Assembly: GCA_938075305.1 (NCBI GenBank)
Contig: CALJGV010000032.1
Location: 1 to 64,000, forward strand
Source: an uncultured bacterium
GTDB lineage: Bacteria > Planctomycetota > UBA1135 > GCA-002686595
Direction: 5' to 3'
DNA length: 64,000 nt
Numbering within the stretch: the first letter of the stretch is position 1; each line of letters begins with the position of its first letter. The translations under genes and the position numbers were made by a program. The notes under the pieces were generated by a model, which ran no database searches, was not told the origin of the DNA, and saw nothing but the letters and a program-made list of their open reading frames with translations. This document shows positions 50,123 through 58,670 of this stretch, one piece after another.

Positions 50123-51059
50123 GGCCAGGCCCGGGCGCGTTAGGTCGAGATCGCCCCCGCCCGGAGCCCACGGCAGCCACGATGAGCCCCAGCCCCGACA
50201 GGGCAGCCACCGTCCCGCTCGCGTCCACCGAGGCGCCCAGAAGAAGGGGCGCGCCCCGCGTGGCGAGCGCGTAGCCGAGCAGGCCTGCGGCTCCGCCGAG
50301 GCCGACCGAGAGCGCCACGTAGGGCCCCATGCGGTCGGTGAGGAGCCGCGCGGTGGCGGGGGGGCAGGTGAGCAGGGCGATGGCGAGGATGGAGCCGACA
50401 GCGTCGAAGCTCAACACGATGGCCAGGGTGGTGAGGGCCATCAGGCCCGCGGAGACCGCCGCGGGAAACAGGCCGCGGGAGCGGGCGAAGGCGGCGTCGA
50501 AGGCCACGGCGCGGAGGAGGGGCCAGGCCAGGATCACCGCCGCGGCCGAGGCCATCAGGAGACCCACCAGGCGTAGGGGCTGGGGGGGCATGCCCGACAG
50601 GCTCGACCCGTCGAGGACCTCGGCCCAGGTGGTCGGTGCGTTCCAGAACATCAGCTCGAGCTGGCCGCTGAGGACACAGTCCACGTCGAGGTCCACGTTC
50701 GCGCCGCCGTTGAGCTCGAGGAGCAGCACGCCGAGGGCGAACATCGTCGTGTAGACCAGGCCGATGGCGGCGCTGCGCTCCACCCGCCCATGGCGGATGA
50801 TCGCCGCGATCGCGAGCCCCGAGAGCGCCGCGGCGGCTGTGGCACCGAGGAACATCGGGCCGGCGGCCCGGGAGCCGGTCACGAGGAAGGCGGCGACGAG
50901 GCCAGGCAGGACCGAGTGAGCCATGGCGTCCCCGAGCATCGCCTGGCGCCGCAGGACCAGGAACGAGCCGAGCAGGGCCAGGGCGGCGGCGGAGGCCGTC
51001 ACCGCCACCAGGGGCATCAGGTCGAGGGTCAGGAACTCGTGGAGTCCAGGGGGGATCAT
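50118..51059 (-). CDS. Metal ABC transporter permease 2 (TroD/ZnuB family)
   Basis: 313 residues with eight or more membrane segments. The family motif LLGSFLVLRRQAMLGDAMAHSVLPGLVAAF and the later block AFDAAFARSRGLFPAAVSAGL are conserved, as is SFDAVGSILAIALLTCPPATARLLT. It overlaps the first permease gene by ATGA, so both are translated together. Two different permeases point to a heterodimeric pore as in TroCD/SitCD-type manganese/zinc uptake. Located in the inner membrane. Confidence 0.92.
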   Translation of the reverse strand: MIPPGLHEFLTLDLMPLVAVTASAAALALLGSFLVLRRQAMLGDAMAHSVLPGLVAAFLVTGSRAAGPMFLGATAAAALSGLAIAAIIRHGRVERSAAIGLVYTTMFALGVLLLELNGGANVDLDVDCVLSGQLELMFWNAPTTWAEVLDGSSLSGMPPQPLRLVGLLMASAAAVILAWPLLRAVAFDAAFARSRGLFPAAVSAGLMALTTLAIVLSFDAVGSILAIALLTCPPATARLLTDRMGPYVALSVGLGGAAGLLGYALATRGAPLLLGASVDASGTVAALSGLGLIVAAVGSGRGRSRPNAPGPGL

Positions 51060-52105
51060 GCCTCGCCTCCGGCGGATCGAGATCCGCTCGCGGTCGCGGC
51101 CACCCGTCGGGCGGTGGCGGCGAGCCTGCGGTGGCGGAGCCAGCCCGAGAGCACGCCGCGCTGGGGCGCGATCAGCAGGCTCACCAGGAAGGTCGACGCG
51201 GCGGCGAGGATGATCATCGGCCCCGCGGGCGCGTTCGGGGTCACCGCCGAGAGGGAGGCGCCCACCCACGCGGCGCCAGCCCCCGCCGCCGCGGCGACCA
51301 CGACCATGGGGGCCACGCGGGTCGTCCAAAGCCGGGCCGTGGCCGCAGGGGCCACGAGCAGGGCGGCGACCAGGAGCATGCCCACCGCCTGGAGCCCGGC
51401 CATGGCCACTGCGCCGACGAGCGCTGCGAGGATCACGTCCAGGAGCCGAACCGGCAGCCCCTTCGAGCGCGCGAAGCGCTCGTTGAAGGCGACGGCTGTC
51501 AGGACTCGGTACAGGGCAAGGGTCGCGCCCAGGGCGGCGGCGGCGAGGACCGCCATCAGGAGGGCGTCGGCGCTGGTCATGGAGGCCGTCGAACCGAAGA
51601 TGAGCTCGTCCAGCCCGGCGCGGTCGGCACCGTCCACCCGCCGGGTGGCCGAGAGCGCGACGATCCCGGCGCCGAACGAGGCGCTGGACACCGTCGCGAC
51701 CGCCGTCTCCGGACTCAGGCGCGTGTGCTTGGCGATCCACTCGATGGCGACGACCGCGCAGGCGCCGGAGAGCGCGGCGCCCAGCATGAGCAGGGGCATG
51801 CTCCGTTCCTGTTGACCGAGGGCGGCGTGCAGCAGGAAAGCGAGGGCGACACCAACGAGAGAGGCGTGGCTGATGGCGTCCGCGACCAGCGCCCTGCCCT
51901 TGAGCATGGCGAAGGAGCCGACGGCGCCGGCGCTGATGCCGAGGAGGATCGTGCCGAGCAACACGACGTTGGTGTTGTAGCCGCCTTGGAAGGAGAGCAC
52001 TCGCGTCCACGCCTCCAGCAGCCCTCCCTCCGCCGACGCGGTCGCCGCTCCGGTCATGGGGGCGCTGGCGAGGGACGTCAGGGACCAGGACGGAACGACG
52101 AGCAT
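51056..52105 (-). CDS. Metal ABC transporter permease 1 (TroC/ZnuB family)
   Basis: 349 residues. The conserved family block GAVGSFAMLKGRALVADAISHASLVGVALAFL is present, and VAFNERFARSKGLPVRLLDV plus LLVAALLVAPAATARLWT mark the ATPase-contact and late helices. The N-terminus adds about 35 residues before the first helix. The start lies 18 nt after the ATPase stop. It pairs with the second permease to form the metal channel. Confidence 0.92.
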   Translation of the reverse strand: MLVVPSWSLTSLASAPMTGAATASAEGGLLEAWTRVLSFQGGYNTNVVLLGTILLGISAGAVGSFAMLKGRALVADAISHASLVGVALAFLLHAALGQQERSMPLLMLGAALSGACAVVAIEWIAKHTRLSPETAVATVSSASFGAGIVALSATRRVDGADRAGLDELIFGSTASMTSADALLMAVLAAAALGATLALYRVLTAVAFNERFARSKGLPVRLLDVILAALVGAVAMAGLQAVGMLLVAALLVAPAATARLWTTRVAPMVVVAAAAGAGAAWVGASLSAVTPNAPAGPMIILAAASTFLVSLLIAPQRGVLSGWLRHRRLAATARRVAATASGSRSAGGEA

Positions 52106-52123
52106 CCCGGGGCGCTCCTCGCC

Positions 52124-52900
52124 TCAGGCGAGCTGAACGGTGGCGCGGCTGCCGGGGGCGAAGGCCCGCCGGACGTTGTCCTCGGAGAGCGCGTCCGCCG
52201 CGGGCCCGGTGGCGACGACGGAGCCCGCCATGAGCATGGCGTCGTCGAAGCGTGAACGCGCGGTCTCGAGGTCATGGTGGACGGCGACGACGGTGGTGCC
52301 CTCGGAGCAGAGTCGGCGCAGGCGCTGGAACAGGGCGCCCTCGGTCTCGGAGTCCACGCCGGCGAAGGGCTCGTCGAGGAGCAGCAGGTCGGCTCGCTGG
52401 GCGAGGGCGCGGGCGAGGAAGACCCGCTGCTGCTGGCCGCCGGAGAGCTGACCGATGGGGCGGTCGGCGAACGCGCCGAGCCCGAGCTCCTCCAGGCAGC
52501 CGCGGGCTTCTTGCCGGTGCCCCCGGTTGGCGGTCCCGCGGCGCACCCACGTCGGGAGGAGCCAGTCGAGGCGGCGGGCCGAGCCCATCTCGACGACCTC
52601 CAAGGCCGTCACCGGGAAGTCCCAGTCCACCGACTCGCGCTGGGGGACGTACGCCACCCTCGAGCGCACGTCGGCGAAGGTCTGGCCCCAGAAGAAGGCC
52701 TCCCCCGCGAGGGGGCGGAGGGCGCCCATGGCGGCGTTGAGGAGCGTGGACTTGCCAGCCCCGTTGGGGCCGACGATGGCCGTCATGGCTCCCTCACGGG
52801 CTTCCCACGACACGTCCCAAAGGGCGGGGACGCCGCGATAGGCGACGGAGAGGGAGCGCAGGGCGAGCGGGGCCCGGGATTCGCCGCTGCGGAGGATCAT
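52124..52900 (-). CDS. Metal ABC transporter ATPase (TroB/ZnuC family)
   Basis: 258 residues. Walker A GPNGAGKST (residues 44-52), Q-loop VAYVPQRESVDWDFPVT, signature LSGGQQQ (152-158), Walker B LLLLDEP (Asp176-Glu177) and the switch His in VVAVHHD are intact. The QRESVDWDFPVTALEVV segment is characteristic of Mn/Zn importers. Its ATG overlaps the binding-protein stop as ATGA. It powers import from the cytoplasmic side. Confidence 0.94.
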   Translation of the reverse strand: MILRSGESRAPLALRSLSVAYRGVPALWDVSWEAREGAMTAIVGPNGAGKSTLLNAAMGALRPLAGEAFFWGQTFADVRSRVAYVPQRESVDWDFPVTALEVVEMGSARRLDWLLPTWVRRGTANRGHRQEARGCLEELGLGAFADRPIGQLSGGQQQRVFLARALAQRADLLLLDEPFAGVDSETEGALFQRLRRLCSEGTTVVAVHHDLETARSRFDDAMLMAGSVVATGPAADALSEDNVRRAFAPGSRATVQLA

Positions 52901-53832
52901 CGAACGTCCGCCTCCGCCGCTGCCTCGTGACCCGCGCCGAGGGCGCCGAGGATGGTCGTGACGTTGGACTGCAGCATGCCCTCGTAGGTCCCCGCGGCGC
53001 CCGGCGCGTCGGCGTGCAGGACGCCGCCGACCTGGAGACCATGGCCGCGCGCCCTCGCCCCCTCGACCAGGGCCTGGACATTTCGCTCGGAGACCGTGGA
53101 CTCGAAGAAGATCGCGGGGATGTCCCGCTCGACCACGACGTTGACCAGCTCCTCGATGGTGCTCAGTGAAGCCTCGCTCGTCGTCGAGACGCCCTGGATC
53201 CCTCGCACCTCGAGGCCGTAGCGCCGGCCGAAGTAGCGGAAGGCGTCATGGGCGGTCAGGAGCACCCGACGGTCGGGGGCGAGGGCGTTGAAGGACTCCT
53301 GGTAGGCGCGGTCCGCGGCGAGCAGGCGGGCTTCGATGGCGGCCGCCCGCGCCGTGAAGGCTGCGCCCATCGAGGGGCGTTGCTGACCCAGGGCCCCCGC
53401 GATCAGCCCGGGCACCCGCGACCAGATGGAGGCGTCCATCCACACATGGGGGTCAGGCGCCGGGCCGCTGTCGATGCGCTCGTCCTCCAGCAGGACCTCT
53501 TCCGCCACCGGGACGACCTCCACGCCAGAGTCGCCCACCCGCTCGAGGGCGTCCGTGAGGTAACCCTCCAGGTGCAGCCCGTTGTAGAGGACGAGGTCCG
53601 CTGCCATCAGCAGCCTCACGTCGTCGCGGGTCGGCCGGAACAGGTGCGGGTCCATGTCCGCGCCGAAGAGCGTCGAGACGCTCGCCTCGTCGCCGGCGAT
53701 CTCCCGGGCGAGGTCTCCGATCATCGCCGTCGTGCAGACGACGCGGGGGCCCTCGGTCCGACCGGCATCGACGCGGTCGGAGCAGGACAGCGCGAGGGCT
53801 GCGACGAGGGGGAGGATCCTGGATGGGGCCAT
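52897..53832 (-). CDS. TroA-type metal-binding lipoprotein of an Mn/Zn ABC importer
   Basis: 311 residues from the ATG at 53832, which begins the signal peptide with a lipobox ending at Cys17 (LALSC). Metal ligands fit the TroA set His-His-His-Asp: His63 (DPHLFRP), His129 (DPHVWMD), His195 (TAHDAFRYFG) and Asp275 (LHADAPG). The third ligand is His as in TroA, not Glu as in PsaA/MntC-type manganese proteins, so zinc binding must be considered beside manganese. GIQGVSTTSEAS is another family mark. It captures the metal outside the inner membrane. The upstream 106-bp gap holds a promoter and an MntR-like site. Confidence 0.92.
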   Translation of the reverse strand: MAPSRILPLVAALALSCSDRVDAGRTEGPRVVCTTAMIGDLAREIAGDEASVSTLFGADMDPHLFRPTRDDVRLLMAADLVLYNGLHLEGYLTDALERVGDSGVEVVPVAEEVLLEDERIDSGPAPDPHVWMDASIWSRVPGLIAGALGQQRPSMGAAFTARAAAIEARLLAADRAYQESFNALAPDRRVLLTAHDAFRYFGRRYGLEVRGIQGVSTTSEASLSTIEELVNVVVERDIPAIFFESTVSERNVQALVEGARARGHGLQVGGVLHADAPGAAGTYEGMLQSNVTTILGALGAGHEAAAEADVR

Positions 53833-53864
53833 GTGCACCGGGCGCCCACGGGCGCGCTGCCCAG

Positions 53865-53870
53865 AGACTA
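53865..53870 (-). promoter_or_regulatory. -10-like hexamer TAGTCT of the metal transporter operon
   Basis: Minus-strand TAGTCT lies 32 nt before the ATG at 53832, predicting a leader of about 25 nt that contains a GGGCGCC-type dyad. Confidence 0.5.
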
Positions 53871-53880
53871 CCGCCCGACT

Positions 53881-53896
53881 TGTAACCATTGCTATT
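53881..53896 (-). promoter_or_regulatory. Candidate MntR operator
   Basis: Minus strand AATAGCAATGGTTACA matches 11 of 16 positions of the E. coli-type MntR core CATAGCAAAGGCTATG (consensus recalled, not looked up). It starts 10 nt upstream of the -10 box and so covers the spacer and the -35 position, where binding would repress. The duplicated MntR is encoded next door. Confidence 0.45.
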
Positions 53897-53938
53897 AGAT
53901 CCACGCTCTTTGCGCCCGTGGAGTGTCTCAATGTGAGA

Positions 53939-54868
53939 TCAGGGGGCCTCCTCGCCGCTACCAGGGCCGGATAGCTCGGCGAAGCGCTCCAGGGTCGGGC
54001 GGCTCACGTGGTGCTCGACCCCCTCGGCGTCGATCTCCGCCGCGGCGGCGGGGACCCCGAGGAAGAGGAGGAAACGCAACACGACCTGGTGCCGCTCCCT
54101 CGACCGGGCGGCGAGGGCTTGGCCCCCGGCGGAGAGGAGCAGGGGGCGCCGGGGTGGGCTCACCACGTGACCGGAGCGGCGAAGCCTCGCGACCACCCGG
54201 GTGACGGTCACCTGCGCCACGCCGAAGCGCTCGGCGAGCCACCCGACGCGTGCCTCACCCCGCTCACGGATCATGTCGTCGATGGCCTCGACGTAGTCCT
54301 CGGTGAGCTCGCTGGCGTGGGCGGCACGGACCCGCGCGAAGCGGGGCGCTGCGTCCTCAGCGAGGGGGCTGGGGCTGGCCACAGCGGGGTCGGCGCGACC
54401 TTCCCGCGGACGGGCTGCGACGAAGCGGTCGAAGGCCGCGAGGGAGTCCGGCCCCACGTGGTGCTCCATCCCCTCCGCGTCGGCCTCCGCGATCTCTGCT
54501 GGGAGGCCGAGCGCCAGGAGGAACTCGAGGACCGCAGCGTGCCTGGACCGGGACCGCCTGGCGATGGCCCGGCCCTCCTCGGTCAGCTTGATGGCCTCCT
54601 GCTGGCCAGAGCTGACGAGGCCGTCGCGGCGAAGGCGCTCGATGACCGAGCAGACAGCCACGTGGCTGATCCCGAACCCGGTGGCGAGGTCCCGGACCCG
54701 GGCCTCACCGCGGTCCTCGATCAGGTCGTCGATGGCCTCCACGTAGTCCTCGACGAGCTCCTGACGGTTGGCGCGCCGTACGGCCTCATGACCCGCGCGG
54801 ATGCGCGCCATGGGCGGTGATTCGGCGCCGTCCTGGGGGCGCGCGGGGTCGAAGGGATCAGGGCTCAC
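53939..54868 (-). CDS. mntR: Single-chain tandem MntR (two DtxR-family units fused)
   Basis: 309 residues, twice the size of E. coli-type MntR. Two complete units (about 22-150 and 172-300) repeat with an exact 150-residue offset. Metal-site residues, read against B. subtilis MntR, are present in both: Asp41/Glu44, His110, Glu132/Glu135/His136 and Asp191/Glu194, His260, Glu282/Glu285/His286. Each has a winged helix (GEARVRDLATGFGISHVAV; GEARVGWLAERFGVAQVTV). The units are roughly half identical by eye, so the duplication is not recent. MntR normally binds DNA as a homodimer; here both subunits appear joined by a Pro/Ala/Ser linker (151-171). GTG start; TACGCT (54878-54883) lies 9 nt upstream. 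It precedes the Mn/Zn importer it probably regulates. Confidence 0.9.
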   Translation of the reverse strand: MSPDPFDPARPQDGAESPPMARIRAGHEAVRRANRQELVEDYVEAIDDLIEDRGEARVRDLATGFGISHVAVCSVIERLRRDGLVSSGQQEAIKLTEEGRAIARRSRSRHAAVLEFLLALGLPAEIAEADAEGMEHHVGPDSLAAFDRFVAARPREGRADPAVASPSPLAEDAAPRFARVRAAHASELTEDYVEAIDDMIRERGEARVGWLAERFGVAQVTVTRVVARLRRSGHVVSPPRRPLLLSAGGQALAARSRERHQVVLRFLLFLGVPAAAAEIDAEGVEHHVSRPTLERFAELSGPGSGEEAP

Positions 54869-54945
54869 TGCGGCCTGAGCGTAGCCGACGGGGGCTCCGT
54901 CATGGCGCCCCGTCGTGTACGGTCTTCCTCGAAGGAGACCACGCG

Positions 54946-55881
54946 ATGAACTACCGGAAGATGGGCCGTACGGGCCTCAAGATCAGCAGCGTCTCCATCG
55001 GTGGGTGGTTGACCTTCGGGGGGAGCGTCGATGCCGAGGGCTCCGCGAGGATCCTCCGTCGCGCGGTGGACGGTGGCGTCAACTTCATCGACCTCGCCGA
55101 TGTGTACTCGGCGGGCGCGGCCGAGGAGGTCGCGGGCGCCGCGATCAGAGGGGTGGACCGGGCGTCTTTGGTGCTCTCCTCGAAGGTGTTCGGCCGCATG
55201 GGGGACGGACCGAACCAGCGTGGTCTGTCGCGCAAGCACATCATCGAGAGCTGCGAGGCGTCGCTGCGGCGGATCGGAACGGACTACCTGGACCTCTACT
55301 TCTGCCACCGCTCGGATCCGGAGACGCCCCTGGAGGAGACCGTGCGCGCCATGGACGATCTCGTCCATCAGGGCAAGGTGCACTACTGGGGCACCAGCGT
55401 CTGGGCGGCGGATCTGCTGGATGGCGCCCACGACCTGTGCGACCGGCGCGGGTTCTATCCGCCCCTGGTGGAGCAGCCGCAGTACAGCTTGCTCGAGCGC
55501 GGGATCGAGGCCTCCGTGCTCCCGGCGGCGCGGCGCCTGGGAATGGGCCTCGTGGTCTGGAGCCCCCTCGCCGGCGGCCTGCTCACCGGTAAGTACGACG
55601 ACGGTGCCCCGGCAGGGAGCCGAGGCGCGGAAACCAAGTGGCTGGACGACAAGCTTGACGGCGATGTGCGGCAGCGCCTCAAGGCCTTCAGCGCGCTCGC
55701 CAGCGAGGCCGGCGTGACCCCCGCGCAGCTCGCCCTCGCGTGGATCCTGCGCAACGATGCGATCACCAGCGTGATCACCGGCGCGACCTCCACCGCGCAG
55801 GTCGAGTCCAACCTCGAGGCCGCCGAGGTCGACCTGAGTGACGAGCTGGTGCAGCGGGTAGAGGCGCTGTTCCCCGCGTGA
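54946..55881 (+). CDS. Aldo/keto reductase, Kv-beta-like
   Basis: 311 residues. The catalytic tetrad is present as Asp49, Tyr54 (FIDLADVYSAG), Lys80 (SSKVFG) and His121 (YFCHRSD). NMRKMGRTGLKISSVSIGG-like opening, GLVVWSPLAGGLLTGKY and ITGATSTAQVESNLEA are typical of the Kv-channel beta-subunit-like branch. It reduces carbonyl compounds with NADPH in the cytoplasm; natural substrate unknown. The ATG has a strong AAGGAG ribosome-binding site 8 nt upstream, with TACGGT (54918-54923) as a possible -10. The stop overlaps the next ATG (TGATG). Confidence 0.9.
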   Translation: MNYRKMGRTGLKISSVSIGGWLTFGGSVDAEGSARILRRAVDGGVNFIDLADVYSAGAAEEVAGAAIRGVDRASLVLSSKVFGRMGDGPNQRGLSRKHIIESCEASLRRIGTDYLDLYFCHRSDPETPLEETVRAMDDLVHQGKVHYWGTSVWAADLLDGAHDLCDRRGFYPPLVEQPQYSLLERGIEASVLPAARRLGMGLVVWSPLAGGLLTGKYDDGAPAGSRGAETKWLDDKLDGDVRQRLKAFSALASEAGVTPAQLALAWILRNDAITSVITGATSTAQVESNLEAAEVDLSDELVQRVEALFPA

Positions 55882-57122
55882 TGTCCGGCGGAGAGCGTGC
55901 GACAAGCGGCGGTTCCATCGGGCGCCGCTTCCTGCTCTCGGTCAGCGCCGCGGCGCTGACGCTGCTGCTGATCGAGCTCTCCGTCGAGCGCTTCTTTCCG
56001 GTCCTCGGGCAGGTCTATCAGCTCGATCCTGAGCTCCTCCACGACACCATCCCGGGCTCGCGCCGGATCCAGCCCATGGAGCCCTCTCGGCTCGGGGAGG
56101 GAGATCGGGCGAGGGTCCTCGTGGAGGTGGGCGGGGATGGATTCCGTGGCGACGGCGAGCGCGGAAGCGAAGGGTGTCGACGCGTGCTCGTCCTCGGGGA
56201 CTCGTTCGTGATGGCGGAGAACGTGCCCCTTGAGGGAACCTTCGTGCAGCGGCTGGCTGCGGACCTGGAAGTGCAGCTGGGCTGCGCCGTCCAGGGGATC
56301 AACGCGGGGCGCTCGGGCTACGGTCCCGATCAGTCCTTGCTGCTCTTGCAGCGCGAGCTCGACGAGGTCGCTCCCGACCTCATCGTCTGCGTCCTCTGTG
56401 CCCACAACGACGTGGGGGACCTCGCGCGCAACAAGCTCTTCCGGGAGGAACCCGCGGGGGTCCTCGTCCGCTGCGCCCCACGGCTCGGCGCGCGGCTCGT
56501 GGATGAGTTCGCCCGTCGAAGGGAGCGCTCCGGTGGGCTCGGGCTCCAGCGCCTCGTGCGCTTCTGGCGCGAGGCGCCCGACCGGCGCCCTGTGGACTCC
56601 GTGCCCGTGGGGACCGTCGACCTCTACCTCGCCGCCCTCGCGGCGCAGCACGACGAGTTCTTCGTACGCGGCGACCTCGAGGTGGTCTCGCTATTCGAGG
56701 ACGTCTACGACGCCGACGTGGCGATCCGCCCCGACGCGACGGCGGTGGCCACGAAGCTGTCGCTCATGACCGCCGTCCTTGGCGACATGGTCGAGCTGGC
56801 GGCGACGCGAGGGATCCCGCTGCACTTCGTCGTCGTCCCTTCGGCCGTGGACGTCTGCCCCGACTTCGGGATCCAGGTGGACCCAGCGCGCTTCCCGGGC
56901 TACTCCCCCCGGCGGCTCGTGGAGCAGCTCACGCGCGCAGTCGTCGAGGCCGGCGGGCGGGTCACCGATCTGTCGGAGGCGCTGCGAGCCGAGGGCGCCA
57001 GCGTCTGGGTGGGTGGCACCGACATTCACTGGAACGCGGCCGGGCAGCGAGTGGGGGCCGCCCGGGTCGCCGCAGACCTCATGGACCGCGCCGATCTGTT
57101 GAAGGGCCTCAGGCCACGCTGA
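55881..57122 (+). CDS. Membrane-anchored SGNH hydrolase-like protein
   Basis: 413 residues with one N-terminal membrane segment (about 15-33). The SGNH fold is indicated by the block I nucleophile VLVLGDSFVMAENV (Asp107-Ser108), a block II glycine in INAGRSGYGPDQS, the block III Asn in LCAHNDVGD and the block V Asp381-x-His383 (DIHWNAAGQ). Such enzymes are esterases or O-acyltransferase partners; the substrate is unknown. It is coupled to the aldo/keto reductase by TGATG. The active site faces the periplasm if the N-terminus is a simple anchor. Confidence 0.82.
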   Translation: MSGGERATSGGSIGRRFLLSVSAAALTLLLIELSVERFFPVLGQVYQLDPELLHDTIPGSRRIQPMEPSRLGEGDRARVLVEVGGDGFRGDGERGSEGCRRVLVLGDSFVMAENVPLEGTFVQRLAADLEVQLGCAVQGINAGRSGYGPDQSLLLLQRELDEVAPDLIVCVLCAHNDVGDLARNKLFREEPAGVLVRCAPRLGARLVDEFARRRERSGGLGLQRLVRFWREAPDRRPVDSVPVGTVDLYLAALAAQHDEFFVRGDLEVVSLFEDVYDADVAIRPDATAVATKLSLMTAVLGDMVELAATRGIPLHFVVVPSAVDVCPDFGIQVDPARFPGYSPRRLVEQLTRAVVEAGGRVTDLSEALRAEGASVWVGGTDIHWNAAGQRVGAARVAADLMDRADLLKGLRPR

Positions 57123-57166
57123 GGGCCTTCTCCCTGTGCGCCAGGGACGCTGCCCGGGGGGGAGGG

Positions 57167-57243
57167 TGGTACGCCCGACAGGATTCGAACCTGTGACCTT
57201 TCGCTCCGGAGGCGAACGCTCTATCCAGCTGAGCTACGGGCGC
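57167..57243 (-). tRNA. tRNA-Arg (CCG anticodon)
   Basis: A complete cloverleaf on the minus strand. Acceptor GCGCCCG pairs with CGGGCGT, with one G-T pair. The D arm is GCTC-AGCTGGATA-GAGC, the anticodon loop CTCCGGA gives CCG, and the T arm is ACAGG-TTCGAAT-CCTGT. Discriminator A is followed by an encoded CCA (57167-57169). It decodes CGG, expected to be common in this GC-rich genome. It lies alone between an SGNH gene and a secreted protein gene; no integration footprint is visible. Confidence 0.95.
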
Positions 57244-57465
57244 CCGATTTGGGGGCGGAAGCTTAGCGCCCGTGGGGCGGATCGCGCCACCGCCACCCGG
57301 CTTGAATGGGACGCCAAGGCCTGCGAACCGCGGGATTTCCCTCTGACCCCCACTGGGAGCGTCATGGGGGCCTTCGAAAAAGGAAGCCTTGCCGTATCCA
57401 CCGACGTGGGCGACGCTATGTACCTCGCCCCCCAGGCATCGTCCGGGGTCAGGCAGCAGCCCTGA

Positions 57466-58464
57466 ATGAAGGACCACACCACCACCTCCGACTCCAGCCC
57501 GACCCTCTGCGCCCTCTCGAGCGGGCGGCGAGCGGGTCAAGGCCGTTGGCTGGTCCCCGTGGTGGCCCTCGGCGGTGGGCTCCTCCTGCTCGCCTCCCAC
57601 GGTGATTCGCTCCGTCCGGTGGACGAGGTGGGCGCACCGGTGACCGAGCTGAGCGCGGGTGTTGGAACGGCAGACTTCGACGCTGACGGGCTCACGGACG
57701 ATCAGGAACTCCTGCTTGGGACTTTTCCCTACGTGGCGGACTCCGATGAGGACGGCTTCGGAGATGGCGAAGAGGTCGCCCGACAGTCGGACCCCCGGGA
57801 CCTGATGTCGGTGCCCCAGTCGTCGCAGATCAGCGCGAACATCACCGCCCGTGGGGAGGGCAGCGCGCTACAGCTGGTGTTGCTGGTCTATGAACCCTCT
57901 GAGGAGCTCGGAGACTCGTTCATCCGCCTCGGCGCCCTGCGATCGGGGCTGGTCACCACGGTGCCCCTGGCGCGCTTCGCGGCGTTCACGACGGTCTCCA
58001 CGGTGCCCGCCTCCGGCGGTGGACAGCTCACCTGCATCGAACTGCCCGTGCACCCCTCCTTCGTGGAGGTCGCCAACCAGGTCACCTTCTTCCTGGCGGC
58101 CGGGAACGCCCCGGCCCAGACGTACACCGCCGCCGCCAAGGTGGACATCTCGTCCGTTGAGGGCATCCTGCTGATGCAGCGCTTCGCGGCCGCTCAGTCG
58201 CAGATCCAGGCCTCGCAGGGAGGCGGGAGCGTCCGGCTGCCCATTCCTGGCAACGCCTCGCCCAGCATCCCGAACAGCTGGGTCCCCGGCTCGATCTGCT
58301 TCCAGCGCTCGGCCGTCGTGGGCGGCAACGGTCCGGTCATGCTCCATCAGGTCATCGAAGCGGACTGCCTCCAGGGCTGGGACACCTTCTGTGTTTCGAC
58401 CTGCAGCGCGGCCCTCGGGTCGACCTACGAGACCATCGACCCCATCGCGCTGATTGGTGGCTGA
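57466..58464 (+). CDS. Exported protein with calcium-binding thrombospondin type 3-like repeats
   Basis: 332 residues with an Arg-rich N-terminus and a hydrophobic segment (about 28-43). Residues about 70-110 hold EF-like calcium loops of the thrombospondin type 3 kind (DFDADGLTDDQELLLGT, DSDEDGFGDGEEV). The rest is beta-rich with five cysteines near the C-terminus (SICFQRS, ADCLQGWDTFCVSTCS). No catalytic motif. The 222-bp upstream gap next to the tRNA holds no gene and no clear promoter. Confidence 0.7.
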   Translation: MKDHTTTSDSSPTLCALSSGRRAGQGRWLVPVVALGGGLLLLASHGDSLRPVDEVGAPVTELSAGVGTADFDADGLTDDQELLLGTFPYVADSDEDGFGDGEEVARQSDPRDLMSVPQSSQISANITARGEGSALQLVLLVYEPSEELGDSFIRLGALRSGLVTTVPLARFAAFTTVSTVPASGGGQLTCIELPVHPSFVEVANQVTFFLAAGNAPAQTYTAAAKVDISSVEGILLMQRFAAAQSQIQASQGGGSVRLPIPGNASPSIPNSWVPGSICFQRSAVVGGNGPVMLHQVIEADCLQGWDTFCVSTCSAALGSTYETIDPIALIGG

Positions 58465-58670
58465 AGGGGGGCTCCCGTCCTCATGGGCGGGTGGTCATGT
58501 GAAGCTCCCCCCCAAGGGGCCCCAGGCTGGAACGCCTGCCGGGGTGCAGGGAGCCGTCTCGCGGCTGGAGGACATATTTTGAGACATCGTCGGGTGCCTC
58601 CACCCTCACGCAGCGCCGCCCGGGACCGGGTCCCAATGCATGAAACGGTCCCCAAGGAGCCCATCCATCG

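Noticed and set aside
53926..53938. TCTCA-ATG-TGAGA palindrome just after the mntR stop
   Set aside because: Too short to separate from chance, and farther from the promoter than the MntR-like site; it may be a small terminator hairpin.
57109..57600. A minus-strand open frame over the tRNA
   Set aside because: It reads through the tRNA-Arg gene and has no conserved feature.
58528..58563. A second GGAAC followed by CGTCT upstream of the sigma gene
   Set aside because: The spacer is about 21 bp, too long for an ECF promoter.
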